From contig QYAI01000009.1 in the NCBI GenBank assembly GCA_003988855.1, positions 124,001 through 188,000 on the forward strand: a stretch of DNA of 64,000 nucleotides, read 5' to 3'. Below the pieces are notes generated by a model. That model was not told where the DNA came from. It made no database searches and saw only the letters and a program-made list of their open reading frames with translations. The DNA comes from Arachnopeziza araneosa. Lineage: Eukaryota > Ascomycota > Leotiomycetes > Helotiales > Arachnopezizaceae. The translations under genes were made by a program, and so were the position numbers. Each line of letters starts with the position of its first letter. The stretch's first letter is position 1. Positions 21,561 to 33,419 of the stretch are shown here, one piece after another.

Positions 21561-23393
21561 TCATGGTATTGGTGGCCTACCTACTACCTCTTCTGTTCGG
21601 TATTGGAGGTTGGCTGAGGGCAGCCAATCACGTCTTTGAGCACGGCTTCAGGCCCAGACATCTGCCATCATCTCTAACAAATCTTTTTCAACCGCAATGC
21701 GAGGATTTGAACGACGAAAACTCGAACATTAATTACTGATTATATCAACAGCGCTCGGAATCCGGCGGCGGCTTCCGTTGACTTCGTTTGCGTAATTGCT
21801 CCCAGTGTGGCCTGGAGATATCCAGCTTAGCTTCGACGTTCCAGGAGCACAGGCGTCGCCTCCTTTCTCGCCCTGAGCTCCTATTGCTCATGAAGATTTC
21901 CTCATTGGGAAGTGCCACACTTGCCGGCATTTCATAGGGCTAGGGGAAGGATGAGGCTGGACCGTGAAGGCACTTGGATGCGCACCAAAAGCGTCGAGGC
22001 GCCGCTGCAGAGGGAGGGTATTGGCTGCTCACGTGAGCTGCGTCGCTCCTCTTGGATTGGTCATCCAGATGTCCCGATTGCCCAAAGGGGGCAAAGGGCC
22101 TCAGTCGGCCGATGCATCTACTAAGTATAGACGCCCATGTCTTCAGATTCGATGAGCATGCATTTATCGAGGAGAGACGAGCACACAACGCTTCACCATT
22201 CCTCTTCCTCTGGACATGTCAACAGCCCTGACGTCAAAGGCGGTCCGCCTGCAAGTGAGCCGCAGACGCATCGTCACCTTAACTCCGCCAGTGTTCCACG
22301 GCCATAACCGAGGCAAGTTGCGCGTAACGAGGACGCACTGTTTACTTTGGCCATCAGCCATTCCGTTTATTCTTTTTCACTGAGAGACGGCTGGAGAAAG
22401 GCAGGCCATCTCATGATGAATCACCCATGACCTTCGAAACAGTCTCGGCAGTTATGCTTATTCATATCTTTGCTTCTCGGAGGACGCATTCCAGACTCCA
22501 GGCCAAAAATATGTCCCTTGGTTACATACCTTTCTACCCGCACAGTATCCTGTGAAGCGCTCCACGCATGCTACGATTGTGTAGCTGTTAGGACCAAGCA
22601 CCGATGTAGGCCACTCGAATGGAGTGCAATCAATGCATTCTTGCCATCTACATGCTGGTAAGCTTCTTGCAGAACCATAGTGGCACAGCGCACTAAATAT
22701 CATACTCTAGAGCCATTTCTACTGGGGACAGGTATTGAACAACAAGTAGAATCTATTTCTGCCATGGCATCTTGAAATTATCAGAATAAGCCGCCGCCTC
22801 CAGGGCAGTCAAAATACACCTTCTTCCAACTCAACCTCGATTCCTTGTTGCCTAAGATACTTTGCTTTTCGGCTTGTGGAGTGACCTCTCAAGCTTTTGT
22901 CCGCTCTTCCAATGATGCCTCTTCACCCGAAACATTCTTTCAATTTCAAAGAGGAAGCTTCATGCTGAACTGCAGCACACTTACCGGGCTGTACCGAAAC
23001 CGGGCTTCCCGACGTGTACATGACGCAACGAATGGATCAAGTTCTGCAACGAGCTGGAGTCTGCAGCATGAAGATTACCAAGGGTTTAACTCCAAATTTC
23101 AACCTTCAAGCTAAGAATCAAAGTAAATGAGCAGGCAATATTCATTTGGATTATTCTTTAGTTTCATTGATCGCCACTAATTACAATTCATCCCCACCAA
23201 TATGTTAAGTTCCGCTTCCTCTCGAGGCACCAAGAGAAGTGATCTAACTACCTATCAATATGCTATCGTAGCTTCGCGAGCCCCTGCCCAAGCACGAGCC
23301 CCAACCTAAACCTGAAGAGAAAATAAATAAAAACGGGGTGTTCGAAGTTAATCGAAACGGCCACATAATGGAACTTCCTAGCCCGAGGCACTT
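21561..23393. other. Gene-free region
   Basis: 1.8 kb between the start of the DUF3468-type gene and the 3' end of the pheromone receptor gene. It includes a perfect CTCACGTGAG palindrome near 22028-22037. Short open frames do not resemble proteins; I see no repeat or RNA gene. Confidence 0.45.
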
Positions 23394-25159
23394 CTAATTT
23401 TCATTCTTCTGGTCGAGGCGCTTCTCCCGCTCCATTTCACGTCTCTCTCGCTCTCGATAGGCACGACTTCCTATCTTCGGACTCAACGGATCAACGTATT
23501 CCTCGTCTTCAATCTCAATGCCATTCTTCTCGTTCTCAAGAACCTTGGAATTTGCTTTGTCGCCACCACTTGCAACCGGACTTGACCAAACCTTTGTTTG
23601 AAACGTGGACTTGGGATTTGCGTTGCTTACAAAATCAGGATGTGCAGGGTTTGGGATCTGAGCCTCGAGATCACTGGTAGATAATGTAGATATTGTGGTT
23701 TTGGCGTTGATAGTGCGGTCATGGTGACAGTTGCATGGTGGTTGGGAAGGGCGAGAGAAAGGGGCGCTGAGAGTGGTTCGGAAGATGCTGAAGAAACCAT
23801 GATGGGAGGAAGCAGACGTAGTACGTGAGAGTAGACCGGCTTCGGAGTTTGTGGCCGAGGTGTGCTGATGAGAAGCGAAGTCATGGCTTGTTACCGTACC
23901 AAGTGCTGTGGTAGCCATGGAGTCCTGACGCGAAGTTTTGCTGGGTTGAGTAAGCAAAAAGAAGGAATCAAGAGGGAATGGGACGCTACCTATTCGTTGA
24001 ATTCTGTCTCTCACGAGCTTCGCGCTGTTTCTTTGAATATCTCATGAATTTCGCTACGAAATCCGCCCAGTGAGCTTCACCAGCTGGTCGTCTACGTCTC
24101 GGCTCTTTCAAGCTAGGGAACATCTCGCCAAGACCAATCTTAACGAGCAGGAATTTGTATGTGTCAATAGCCTCATCGTTGAATCCGAAGAAGAGAAACA
24201 TAAGAGCCGCTACAGCGACGTAAGCCCAGCCGTTGTATTGAATGACTGGAGCATCTGCAGTATGAAAGAGCATAATGCTACCCCATGTTGGGTTGTGGAT
24301 GTTGCTCCATGAGTACTTTTCGAGAGTCGTAGGGAAGGCTCGGATCATAAATGAAAGCTGACAAGGGACGTAGATGAACAGAATGGTACCAGAGATCAGG
24401 ATCAATTTCCAGAAATGATCTTCCGACATTCCAGAGCCGGAAGTATTGAGTGCGGTTGAAACGTCATGACGATGCTTGTGGCAGCGATAGTAGAGGACAC
24501 CTGACTTCTCATTAGCAACTCGGTCAGAAACAGGACCGAACGAGGAACATGCCAGCATAGTACAGGGTCACCGCTGCAGTAATAGGTGCCCACATGTAGA
24601 TGAGAATGACAGTGAAGAAATTACTGTCCAACTGATCCACACACCCAAAAACAGGAGTAATCCCATATCTCCCATCTTGCACCAAATAATGCAGACTAAT
24701 CTGAAGAATTGGCAGGCCCCAGATAAAAACCACATCAAACCACATATTCCTCCTCAACATATTGCGAGACGGATTCATCTGTACCTTTCTTACATCCAAC
24801 GCATAAGAAAGTTTCATAATCATCCGACACAGCGCCAACGGGAAGGCAATCGTAACTGGAAAACGGAGGAAAGCCTCGATGTCACACAGACCATATCCCA
24901 GCCACCAAGTCTCCCAGTGATCGTTGGGCCAGATCATGCCGTTGACGAAGGCTTGGAGACAGAGGAAGTCGTTGATCAGGCAGATGTTGATGGCGGGGAT
25001 ATTCTTGTGGCGCCAGAAGGAGCGAAGGGGGAGGACGAGGGCAAGAATACTGAATATGTAGAAGATGGACAGAGCGATCATGTTGCTCTGGCTGGCGGGC
25101 TTGCCGGAGTAGGAGTAGTAATCTGAGAGGGAGGCATTGCCAATGTAGGTGTCTGCCAT
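23394..25159 (-). CDS. STE3: Ste3-like pheromone receptor (a-factor receptor type, class D GPCR)
   Basis: Seven-transmembrane receptor for the lipopeptide (a-type) mating pheromone, signalling through a heterotrimeric G protein; filamentous-fungal homologues are called pre-1, PreA or GprB. Three exons (24553-25159, 23990-24500, 23394-23940) encode 554 aa. Exon 1 holds helices I-V and reads SIFYIFSILALVLPLRSFWR, HKNIPAINICLINDFLCLQA, then FGCVDQLDSNFFTVIL. Exon 2 has DHFWKLILISGTILFIYVPC, FMIRAFPTTLEKYSWSNIHN and FNDEAIDTYKFLLVKIGLG, typical of the end of Ste3 helix VII. Exon 3 is a long polar cytoplasmic tail rich in Ser/Thr with a very charged end. The first intron (24501-24552) is a GC-AG intron (GCATGT...CAG), required to keep frame (LYYAG to VLYYRCHKHRHD). 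Upstream lies a cluster of CTATTGAG motifs. Confidence 0.93.
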
Positions 25160-25439
25160 TTTGACGGAGAGGAGCGCGAGTGACTGATAGGATTGAGTTT
25201 GCAGTAAGGAGGGGAGGCTCAGCCCTCAACGAGAATGAAGCTTCTTTTTGAGAAGAATTGAGACCTGTGGTAAAGACAACAGCACCGACGTGGATGAGAT
25301 ATCCACAAGCAAGAAACCGTAAAGGCAGGGTCTTCAAGTGAGGATCGTAGAAAGTTTGATGAGAAAAAAACCAAAGATTCGAAATCTGGACGTTTGAACA
25401 CATGGTATATATAGCCATCCTCCTCAATTAAAACTGCTC

Positions 25440-25573
25440 CTATTGAGATGTGATGTGCTGAGAAATGATATTGAGGCGTGTCTAGCTACCTATTGAGAGA
25501 CCTGGCGAGCCGACCCCGGCTATTGAGGCAAGCTAACCGAGTTCTATTCAGACCCCTTTTCGGTTCTCAATAG
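25440..25573. promoter_or_regulatory. Cluster of four CTATTGAG motifs upstream of STE3
   Basis: Exact CTATTGAG at 25440-25447, 25490-25497 and 25520-25527, and its reverse complement CTCAATAG at 25566-25573. One-mismatch copies are ATATTGAG (25468-25475), CTATTCAG (25544-25551) and, just outside, CTCAATTA (25423-25430). These lie 281-414 bp upstream of the receptor ATG (minus strand, 25159). Further ATTGAG cores occur nearer the gene (about 25193 and 25254). I recall this octamer as the binding motif of the MAT1-1-1 alpha-box factor from Penicillium work; use here is inferred. Confidence 0.7.
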
Positions 25574-26083
25574 GCGAGACAAAACCAGTGAATGAGATCT
25601 CGACCAAAACACTGCTGCGTCGAGCTCCCGAGACATTCACTCGTACAAGGAGCAGCTGCTCAAAAGGTTTGTCAACTATCGACAGCACTTGTCATCTGTG
25701 GAGAAAAGTATCAGAAAGGTTTCGAGGTGGTCTGCTCGACAGGGACCACCTTTGGGCTGTTACCATGAGTATCGAGGAGGTTTTGGAGCTGCTCAAAACA
25801 AATCCACGGGGATGTATCCGGCGGTACTCGGCCTCACCCGCCTGAAAGGAGAATAAATGGGGGAGGAATTTAAGCTAGTGAAGATTTAATGACAATAGAA
25901 GATCGATTTATGCACAAAGTCTACTTGCCTCCCAACTCACAAAACACGCTTGTTCATGATGGTATTGATGTATCGTTTATTGAATAACTCATCTGAGGCA
26001 GTATAGCGTTTTCAGCATCTATAATAAAAGATTGAGCTCCAAGATCTGTCTCAGAGATATCAAACGTCATGAAACCATCCGTA
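25574..26083. other. Intergenic, no gene seen
   Basis: About 0.5 kb between the receptor promoter and the 3' end of the alpha/beta hydrolase gene. No recognisable coding or repeat structure. Confidence 0.4.
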
Positions 26084-27460
26084 TCAAGACTTCCCCAAAG
26101 AGTCCTCAATAAAAGTCTTGGTATCACCCCAGGCCTCACCAGCCTCTTTCAGGGCCGTCGAAGGGAATGCAATGAAACCGTGAGCGGCACCAGGATAGAC
26201 TTTTACGAACGCCTCGCCGCCAGCCATCAGCCATTTCGTCCCCATCGCGACGGAGTCATCCAAGAGCGGATCTTCAGTGCCAATCGTAAACAGGGCAGCC
26301 GGCAACCTCCCGCGAAATTGCTCTAGGTCTTCGTAATATGGCGAGATGGATGGATCTTTTCTGTCTTCGGTGGTCGTGCCCGGCAGGAATGCATCGAAGA
26401 AGTGGTCAATGATTACCTTGTTGAGCATTAGTGGCTTGACGAAGTGGGTCGCTGAGGGGAGTTGAGAAAGGTCGTAGCAGCCGAAGTGGAGTAGGAGACC
26501 CTTTGGTTTGAAAGCGGGTTGGGTTTTGAGGAGGTGGAAGGCTGTGAGAAGTGAGAGGTGGCCACCAGCTGACTGCGTGTGAATAGAGATGTCAGCATAA
26601 TACTTCTAGAGTATGAGTGGTTGGTAACTTCTGAATAGCTCAGAAACAATAATTCGTATATGGTTATCTCTTTCACAGGGTGGAACATTGATAATGAAAC
26701 CACGTAAATGATTTTCACATCCTCAACTGGTTCAAAAATGAGACAACGACAAACCTCGCCGCCAATAAACAGGAGAGGACCTCCATACTCCTTCTCAGAA
26801 TTCTTGACAAGATACTCCCCTGGAATAAGTTAGCCTTGTAATTCTCACGGACATTCGCTTGTGACCAAATTCCATACCTGCATCAAAGCAATCCTGGGGG
26901 CCTTTCGGAAATGGATCCTCAGGAGCAAGCCTGTAACCCACAGTAATGACCGCCACATCTCCCACATCAGCATAAACCAGCAGCAGCGAGTCCGTTGCCC
27001 GCTCATCTCCAAGGACCCAGCCACCTCCATCTATACCACCTGATCAGCCGGTTCCACGTCAATCGAGAAAAGTTGAGACGTACGAATGTGCATCACGGCC
27101 CCCCTGCACTTCTTCCTCTCTTCCTCCGTTTTCCTCGCTGAAGGAAACATGACCCGACATGGGATGTCCCGTCCTGCATCACGGGATGGGATCGTGATGT
27201 TCACGCCTTGCTCCAGGACTTTGGGGGCTGGGAAGGCCGTTTCTCCGGCCCATCTCATGGCCCGGTATCTGGCTGCTCCCACCTGGAGATTCAACATTGA
27301 TGAGTGAGCTGAAGAATTGGTAAATAAGACATACCTCATACCAGGCCGGCCCGGCTTTCCCAATTCCTATGAGGTATTCATTGAACTTGTGGGCCTGCTC
27401 CGAGATGGTTGCGGGATCGAATAGTTTTGCATTGATAGTGATGTCGGATTGGAGAGGCAT
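26084..27460 (-). CDS. Alpha/beta hydrolase fold-3 esterase (HSL-like)
   Basis: Serine esterase/lipase of the hormone-sensitive-lipase-like group; substrate unknown. Five exons: 27335-27460, 27084-27282, 26878-27030, 26755-26819 and 26084-26572; 343 aa. The oxyanion motif HGGGW starts at residue 109 and is formed across the second splice (HI|HGGGWVLGDE). The nucleophile elbow GESAGG is formed across the fourth splice (GGE|SAGGH), with Ser182. The catalytic acid is probably Asp in GTEDPLLDD (about 280) and the base His in AAHGF (about 311). The stretch VITVGYRLAPEDPFPKGPQD is the classic family block. No signal peptide, so probably intracellular. The start MPLQSDITINAK is the first ATG in frame. 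The fourth intron is 182 nt, long for this window. Confidence 0.88.
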
Positions 27461-27982
27461 TTCGAGAGCTCTAAGAGTAAAAGTTGGGAGAAGAGTCTGA
27501 CACCACCAAAAGTGGATGTTACACCATTTCAAAAAGCGGTTGATCCTCAACTTCTTATTGTTATACTACGGCTTACAAACGACCCATGACATGACAGGAG
27601 TGGGGAAGCTATCCGGGGTGCTTCTCACGCCATTGAAACCTCGGCAATATTAGTAAACAATATAGGTTAGACATTGTTTTGTTTTGAGATGGTCTGAACG
27701 GAACTACCATTTTGGCACAAGTACAAGTGAGATAGAAGGTGTTATTTCAAGACAAAATCATCACTCCAGACTGCATATTGCAGAACTCACTCTGCCATAA
27801 TTGATGGCCAACTTTTCGAGTCTCGAAACGTATAACTGCTATAGCACAGCGTTCACCCGAATATATATAAGCTTTTCTCTCATTATGGTGTGCAAGGAAT
27901 AGTTCTAAGCCTCATCATGACATAACGAGTGTCCAGAACTCCATCGCTAAATCCCAAGCATGACTTACACAAGAACTCATCA
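27461..27982. other. Intergenic, no gene seen
   Basis: About 0.5 kb holding the hydrolase promoter and the 3' end of the next gene on the same strand. TATATATAA occurs near 27862-27870. Nothing else seen. Confidence 0.4.
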
Positions 27983-29441
27983 CTATTTCTTGAAACCTCT
28001 GCCCGGCGGGCCTCCAAGACGAACAGAAGATGGGGCTTTACCATTCAGTGGTTTGCGACTTCTCTCTGGTGGTTTTTCTGGGGAGACTTTCGATTTTCCG
28101 TAACTGAGAAGAGACATCATCGTCTTGAATGGCAAGGAAGTCAAAGCTGCAAAAGCTTGAACGGGGAGGACGATTGCTGTTGCAGCCCATTCGATGAGAA
28201 TCCCGGTAAACCCGCGGTTTTTCGAACCGTTATTGGCGGCAGCAGCTGCCAAAGAGATGGCATCGTTAAGTCTGGATTCCAGCTCTTGTAATCTCGACTC
28301 TGTTTGAAAGGCCTGTAAGGTAGCTCGCTTTTCATATCTTCGGACAGCGCGGTTCAGAGCATCCAGGTCAGGCTGTAAGCTCCTTCGAACTTCGTTCGTG
28401 ATCATGGTTGACTGTTTCCCATCCAAGTTAGGCTCTGGTATTGTGACTTCCGCAATGGAGCTTCGAGCTTCTAGGTCTTCTAAACGCTTCGCCAATTCAT
28501 TTACATCACCGGATGCATTCCCATTCGCATGATCGTAAGGATTCGAAGCAACGATTTGTTGTAAGTGCAAGGTGCGAGCCTGTATCAATTTTACTAGATG
28601 AGCCATCGGGCGAATCTCTGCAGCCAATAAAAATATGGTAATGTTGTAATCAGACACCAGTCCTTCGGATCTTGTCAGTTGTGCTCGAATAGTATGAAGC
28701 ATGTAGGCTCCAAGCATAGGAAACAGAAAGCAAGAAAGCAGTGCTAGGATTTCGTGTATATATAACGCCTTGGTCGCAGCTTCATGTGCTGGAAGTCGCC
28801 GAACCGGCTTCGGGGGAGTGCGTGCAGGCTCTTCTTCTGGGACTTCCTCTAAGGTGGGCTGGGAGAAGCTTAGCGGGGGTTCCTCTTCGCTGTCATCGAC
28901 AATCATTGTTTCTCCATCACATTCCCCCGCGATTCGGATTGACTGTGCGGAGTGATACCATTCCCTTTCAGCAATTAGCAGATAGTCTCGGAATAGAACC
29001 AGACTTCACCCACCAAGGCAACTTGACAGACCAATTGAGAAATATCGCAGCTAGGCCCAAGAGTATGATATCCGTTACGATCGAGCTCCCGTTTGTGAAG
29101 AGCATCCCACCTAGAGCTGGCAAGAGGGCGAACGCCAGAGGCGCTGAATGTAGTGGTGAACTGGCATGGCTTTGCTCGTGGCCAGCCACGCTGGGCTTTG
29201 GAAGGAGCAGATCATCTGTCGATTCCTGAAATGCCTTTCGAGCATCCTTGAGCGAGTATTCCGAGAAATTTGAGGATCTCCGCCTTCTAACCTGGGGTGT
29301 CGCGTCGCTGCTGGGGGAGAACTTTCGACTCCCAGACGGTCGCGGTCGAGATTGGGCACTCTCGTCAAAAGTGAAGGCTCTCCGCGGAGGTAATCCAATT
29401 GTCGAGGGAGGTTTAGCAGGCGGTGGAGAGTCGTCCGCCAT
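27983..29441 (-). CDS. Conserved fungal membrane protein with coiled coil, function unknown
   Basis: Two exons (29005-29441, 27983-28964; intron 28965-29004, only 40 nt) give 472 aa; I do not recognise a named family. The N-terminal 90 residues are disordered and rich in Ser, Pro and Arg. A hydrophobic pair follows (PLAFALLPALGGMLF and DIILLGLAAIFLNWSV). The splice then gives WVKEWYHSAQSIRIAGE. A Glu/Pro-rich stretch (SEEEPPLSFSQPTLEEVPEE) leads to a second hydrophobic region (ILALLSCFLFPMLGAYML). A long charged, helical, probably coiled-coil segment covers DLDALNRAVRRYEKRATLQA and ESRLQELESRLNDAI. The protein ends with an amphipathic or membrane helix (ILIEWAATAIVLPVQAFAAL) and a basic tail. 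Layout suggests an organelle or ER membrane protein with cytosolic coiled coil. The 40-nt intron is at the lower size limit, but it is needed to restore the frame. Confidence 0.75.
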
Positions 29442-32400
29442 CGTGATGTTTGTGAAGTACAGTTCTGCGCATTGAAGTGCGGAGGCGTACTCGTATGACG
29501 TGGAGGGCGCTCAGATCAATTGTTCATGAAAGAAAGGAAGATGAACCTTAGAGAAACATCCTCGACATCAATCATAGACTTCGCGTCCCTGTCGAACGCA
29601 ACGATGTTTGCGACTACCTATGCAAACTGGCGCTGCTCCGAGTCAGCCTAGTGTTCTGCAGCGATAGTTTAATTTTTGTGTCACCATCATCGATAAGCAT
29701 CATCTCCAATGCAAGTGAGTAATGCAAGGCAAATCAGGGCCAGGAACACAATCATCCCTCATCGCAAACACACAGCAAAGGGAAGCAAAAGCTCTACCCA
29801 CACACCATGGGTGTACAGAAGGCAAATGACGGGGGTCAAGTTGATCCGCTCAATTCAGCGTTACGCGTTGTCACATGGGAATCCTCTCTCATCCTTGTAT
29901 CTCTATTGCATCACAGGATTTGAGACGCTATTTACTTTCACTTCGTCGTGCCAGCAATGACGTCTCTCTCTTTTGGGTTATTTGGGTCTTGGTTTCGGGG
30001 CGAAACCCAAAATCCGTATGGAAAGCCTATGGGCTGGGTATAATCTTGTAAGACTTTTTGATTAAAGTTGGTTGATTGATGTCTTCACTCTTTTAAATAC
30101 TTAAAGTGGCTGCGGAAATTGTTGACACGAATGTTAACTACTTATCATAGCTCTGTATCTCTTGAGTCATGTAGTAGGAGAATTATGCGCGCTGTCCCTC
30201 GTTTGGTTTGGTTTCAACGCCGTCTAGTAAGAGAGCGCTAAAATCCCCCCTTTTCTTTTTATAGATAGGAGGCTCTAAATATGTGGTCTTACTCGTCGTG
30301 ACTGCCAAGCCTCAACCTTTTAGGTCCAGTCTCGGCAGTCTCGAGCAATAACAACAATTGTGAGATTTTTCTCCCATATTACTAAGTAAACGCCCTGTTT
30401 CTTGTGTCGCTTTCCATAGATGAATAGTGCAATAGAATAGCATGTTGAAATCTTGAAAGGGACATTCGAAAGTCTTTGCTTTTCTTATGGGCTATCTGTA
30501 AAGAATGTTGCTCATGAGATGGCTTCAACTTAAATGAGGTAGAAGAGCTTACTGTTGTCAGAGAGCAAAAGAACCTTTGAAGAGAGATTGTAGCTCCTCA
30601 ATAACGCAACCATGGACAAGAGATCTGGGTCTATCACTAGCTAAGCGGCTACCTCAGTCACTCAAGCCGACAGACAAAAGGAACTTGGCATGACTCTACG
30701 ATGTTCAAAGTTTAATCCAGCCTGTAGAAGATGGAAAAGGAGACTAAAGTATCCAGAGCCTCTAAATAATGCTCAATGTTATTCCTTAGAAGTTGAGGGT
30801 TTTTTTCAGAAGCTCGCTTACCTTGATGTTGTTCAAAGGCAAAGTCTCAACCGTGAGAGTACTTCTCGAAGCGTGGAAAGTGCTTCAATACGCAGATTAT
30901 AAGCTGCGGACGTTAGAACGGTACATTTACGATGACAGAGGCCCGATCCCAACTCTGGCGGTCTTCTCGACATATATGAAAAAGACAGCCTAGGAGCGTG
31001 AGGTGCACCAGATGGGTTAGGCTGGATCATTCTGGACCGAGACGCAGCCTACGGAAAATGTGGCAATATCAGGAGCCTCTCAACCACCCTCGATCGGCAG
31101 GCAAGTCTTGTTGCGAAGATAAAAGCAACCATACCAGAGCTTGAGGAGACTCGCGGACACACTCCTCTTGGCCTTGCAACTCTGAATGGATCTGTGACAA
31201 TTGTAACCAAGCTCGTGCGAATGGTTCTCCATCCTTGCGAGAAAATAAATTCCTCGAGGATTGATATCCTTGAAGAGCTTCAGATGAGGCAGTGGACGCG
31301 AGAAATCTTGCGGGCCTATCACCAAAATAAGGATGCTCGTGTTTTGTTTGTTTCTGCTGGCACTCACGTCCCCAAATTAGCTCCCGCCGCTAACCCCCCC
31401 TTTTTCTATCCGTCACCTCCGAATTCCTTGCACGCACGCAGCTCGAGTCCCTCCCATGCGCCGCCACAACCGCACAAACCTTTCCGATCGTCGTAAAGTT
31501 TCCCATCTTTCAGCATCTCAGACCCTCGTCGGGCCTTTATCCCAAGTGGAACACGAGCGTCGCCGCTTTCACAGGCCGCTAGCGGTACCTCGCTCAGACA
31601 AACCACATCCAGTTCCTCGGGATTCGCGTCCGTCTCGACGCTGTTCTTGGTTCTTGGGAATGCGGCGGGTGCTGCTGACCGAGACCCTGGCTGGGCACGC
31701 ACACCGGTGAAAGGTATGAAATCAGTCGGCGGCTTACTGATCTGAGCACATGTGAGGGCAACTCAGGTACCCCTTGCGGCCGTACGTACTGGACGGTAGG
31801 CGCGGCTAGGGAGATTACGCTGCTGCATGTGTCTCTCGTAAAAAGGGTGAGGATCGATGACGGACAGATGGGTGACGGGAAAGCAGTATGGATGTGGTGA
31901 GATTGATGAGTGAGATGATATAATATCGTGTTATAGGCTAGACTCTGGCGAAGGAGCTCCCTTCCGTGTCTATCCAGCGGTGAGTGATGCAACCTCAATG
32001 TCGTTTGCCAGAGATGGCAATCGGTATACGGTCGTCCCTCGCTGCTGTCCAGGAAGCCTCAAACTTGCCGCGTTTTCCCCATCGAGGTCGGAGCTCTATC
32101 TGCATCCGGCTCGGAGGCTCGAGCGTCTGTACCTCCGTCATGTACCTGTCCTTGGCCTCCTTACTTCTGCCGAGGAAAAAGTCCCCCATTCCCACCCTCT
32201 CTGCTTTATTCCCGGACCCCCCACGTTTCTGAATTTCATGCTCTGATATGCCATGAGAGATTAATATGTCGCTGGTCAAAGGAGCGCATTGAGAAGAACT
32301 TGGCATCATAGCAGGCCCGATCTCGGCGGCCTGCACTGGACGACACTGTTGGAGCGGTTGTGACTTCTGCCATGTCTCTCTTGTCGTGGAGTGGAAAAGG

Positions 32401-33419
32401 GAGAAATCGATTCATACCGAGCGACGAGGCATTTTGAGAGGGTCGATTACGTCCAAGCTTCCTGGGACTTGGGAAAGTCGTGGACGGAATGGCGTGGAAA
32501 TTTCCAAGCAACGGTGAGCTGGAGCGAGTGAGGTAGGCCTGATCTGTGATTTGGGATGCTCACAACAGTGTGACCAGGTGTTCTAGACGACCAAGGAAAG
32601 CAGAGGAACGGATGAGCTTGGTTGTGCAAGGAAACAAAGGATCAGATGAGAAGAGTAGAAACGAGATCATGCCTGTCGGTTCGTAAAAGGTTGAGGCGTC
32701 AATCACCTAGAATTGTAGTAATGGAAGGTCGACACAGCACAGCAATGCACGGCGCACAAGGGGAAAGCAAAGCATCGAGCAGGAAGAATAATTCATAAAC
32801 AATAATGCGGGTCTGCACCCATCAACCAATATATACCCCAAATTACTCCACTTCGATCTCATCTCCCCGACAATTGCAATGTTTTCCTAGTATCAAGCTC
32901 CTCAATCATTAAATAGAATCCGTACTCACAGTCGGAAAATTCCTCGCTCACGACAGACTTCGCGCTCCCAAGGTTCAATTTCGTTACCTCCAGCATCTGA
33001 TCTCCTCCAAATTCCGTCATATCAAAGAAAACTTGTGCATAATCATATCTCGTGAACCAACATAAAGCATAGAGCCGCCCATTTTCCCTCCAATTCGCTT
33101 TCAATTTCGCACGCTAAGAATGACTCAAGGTAAACCAAAGATGCAGACGCAATAATCCAAACAGAGAAAACGAGAAGATGAACAGGATATAGAGTTCCAG
33201 GCCGGCAGAACGAAAGGCATAGAAAGTTTATAAACGGGAACGCTTGAACCGCCAAGGAACGTGAGACGAGGCGAGACTGTCTTTCGTGCCTATCGATGTG
33301 AAGTACTGGTGGACGTAAACGAATGGGTATACGCTACTGTAAGAATATTGCCGCCGCCGGTGTTATGTGAAAATTACTGTGCTGTAGTGTGCGGATCAAA
33401 TAAAATCAAAATGGCCTCC
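29442..33419. other. Gene-poor region, about 4 kb
   Basis: Between the start of the membrane protein gene (-) and the 3' end of the DUF2841-like gene (-). Many short overlapping open frames but none with family character. One minus-strand frame around 32859-33104 has protein-like composition (reading on from MTEFGGDQMLEVTK) but no good start or homology that I know. No transposon or RNA gene recognised. Confidence 0.4.

Noticed and set aside
32859..33104. Short minus-strand frame with protein-like composition
   Set aside because: No ATG at its beginning (the first in-frame ATG leaves only about 54 codons), no upstream exon found, no family; not enough for a gene call.
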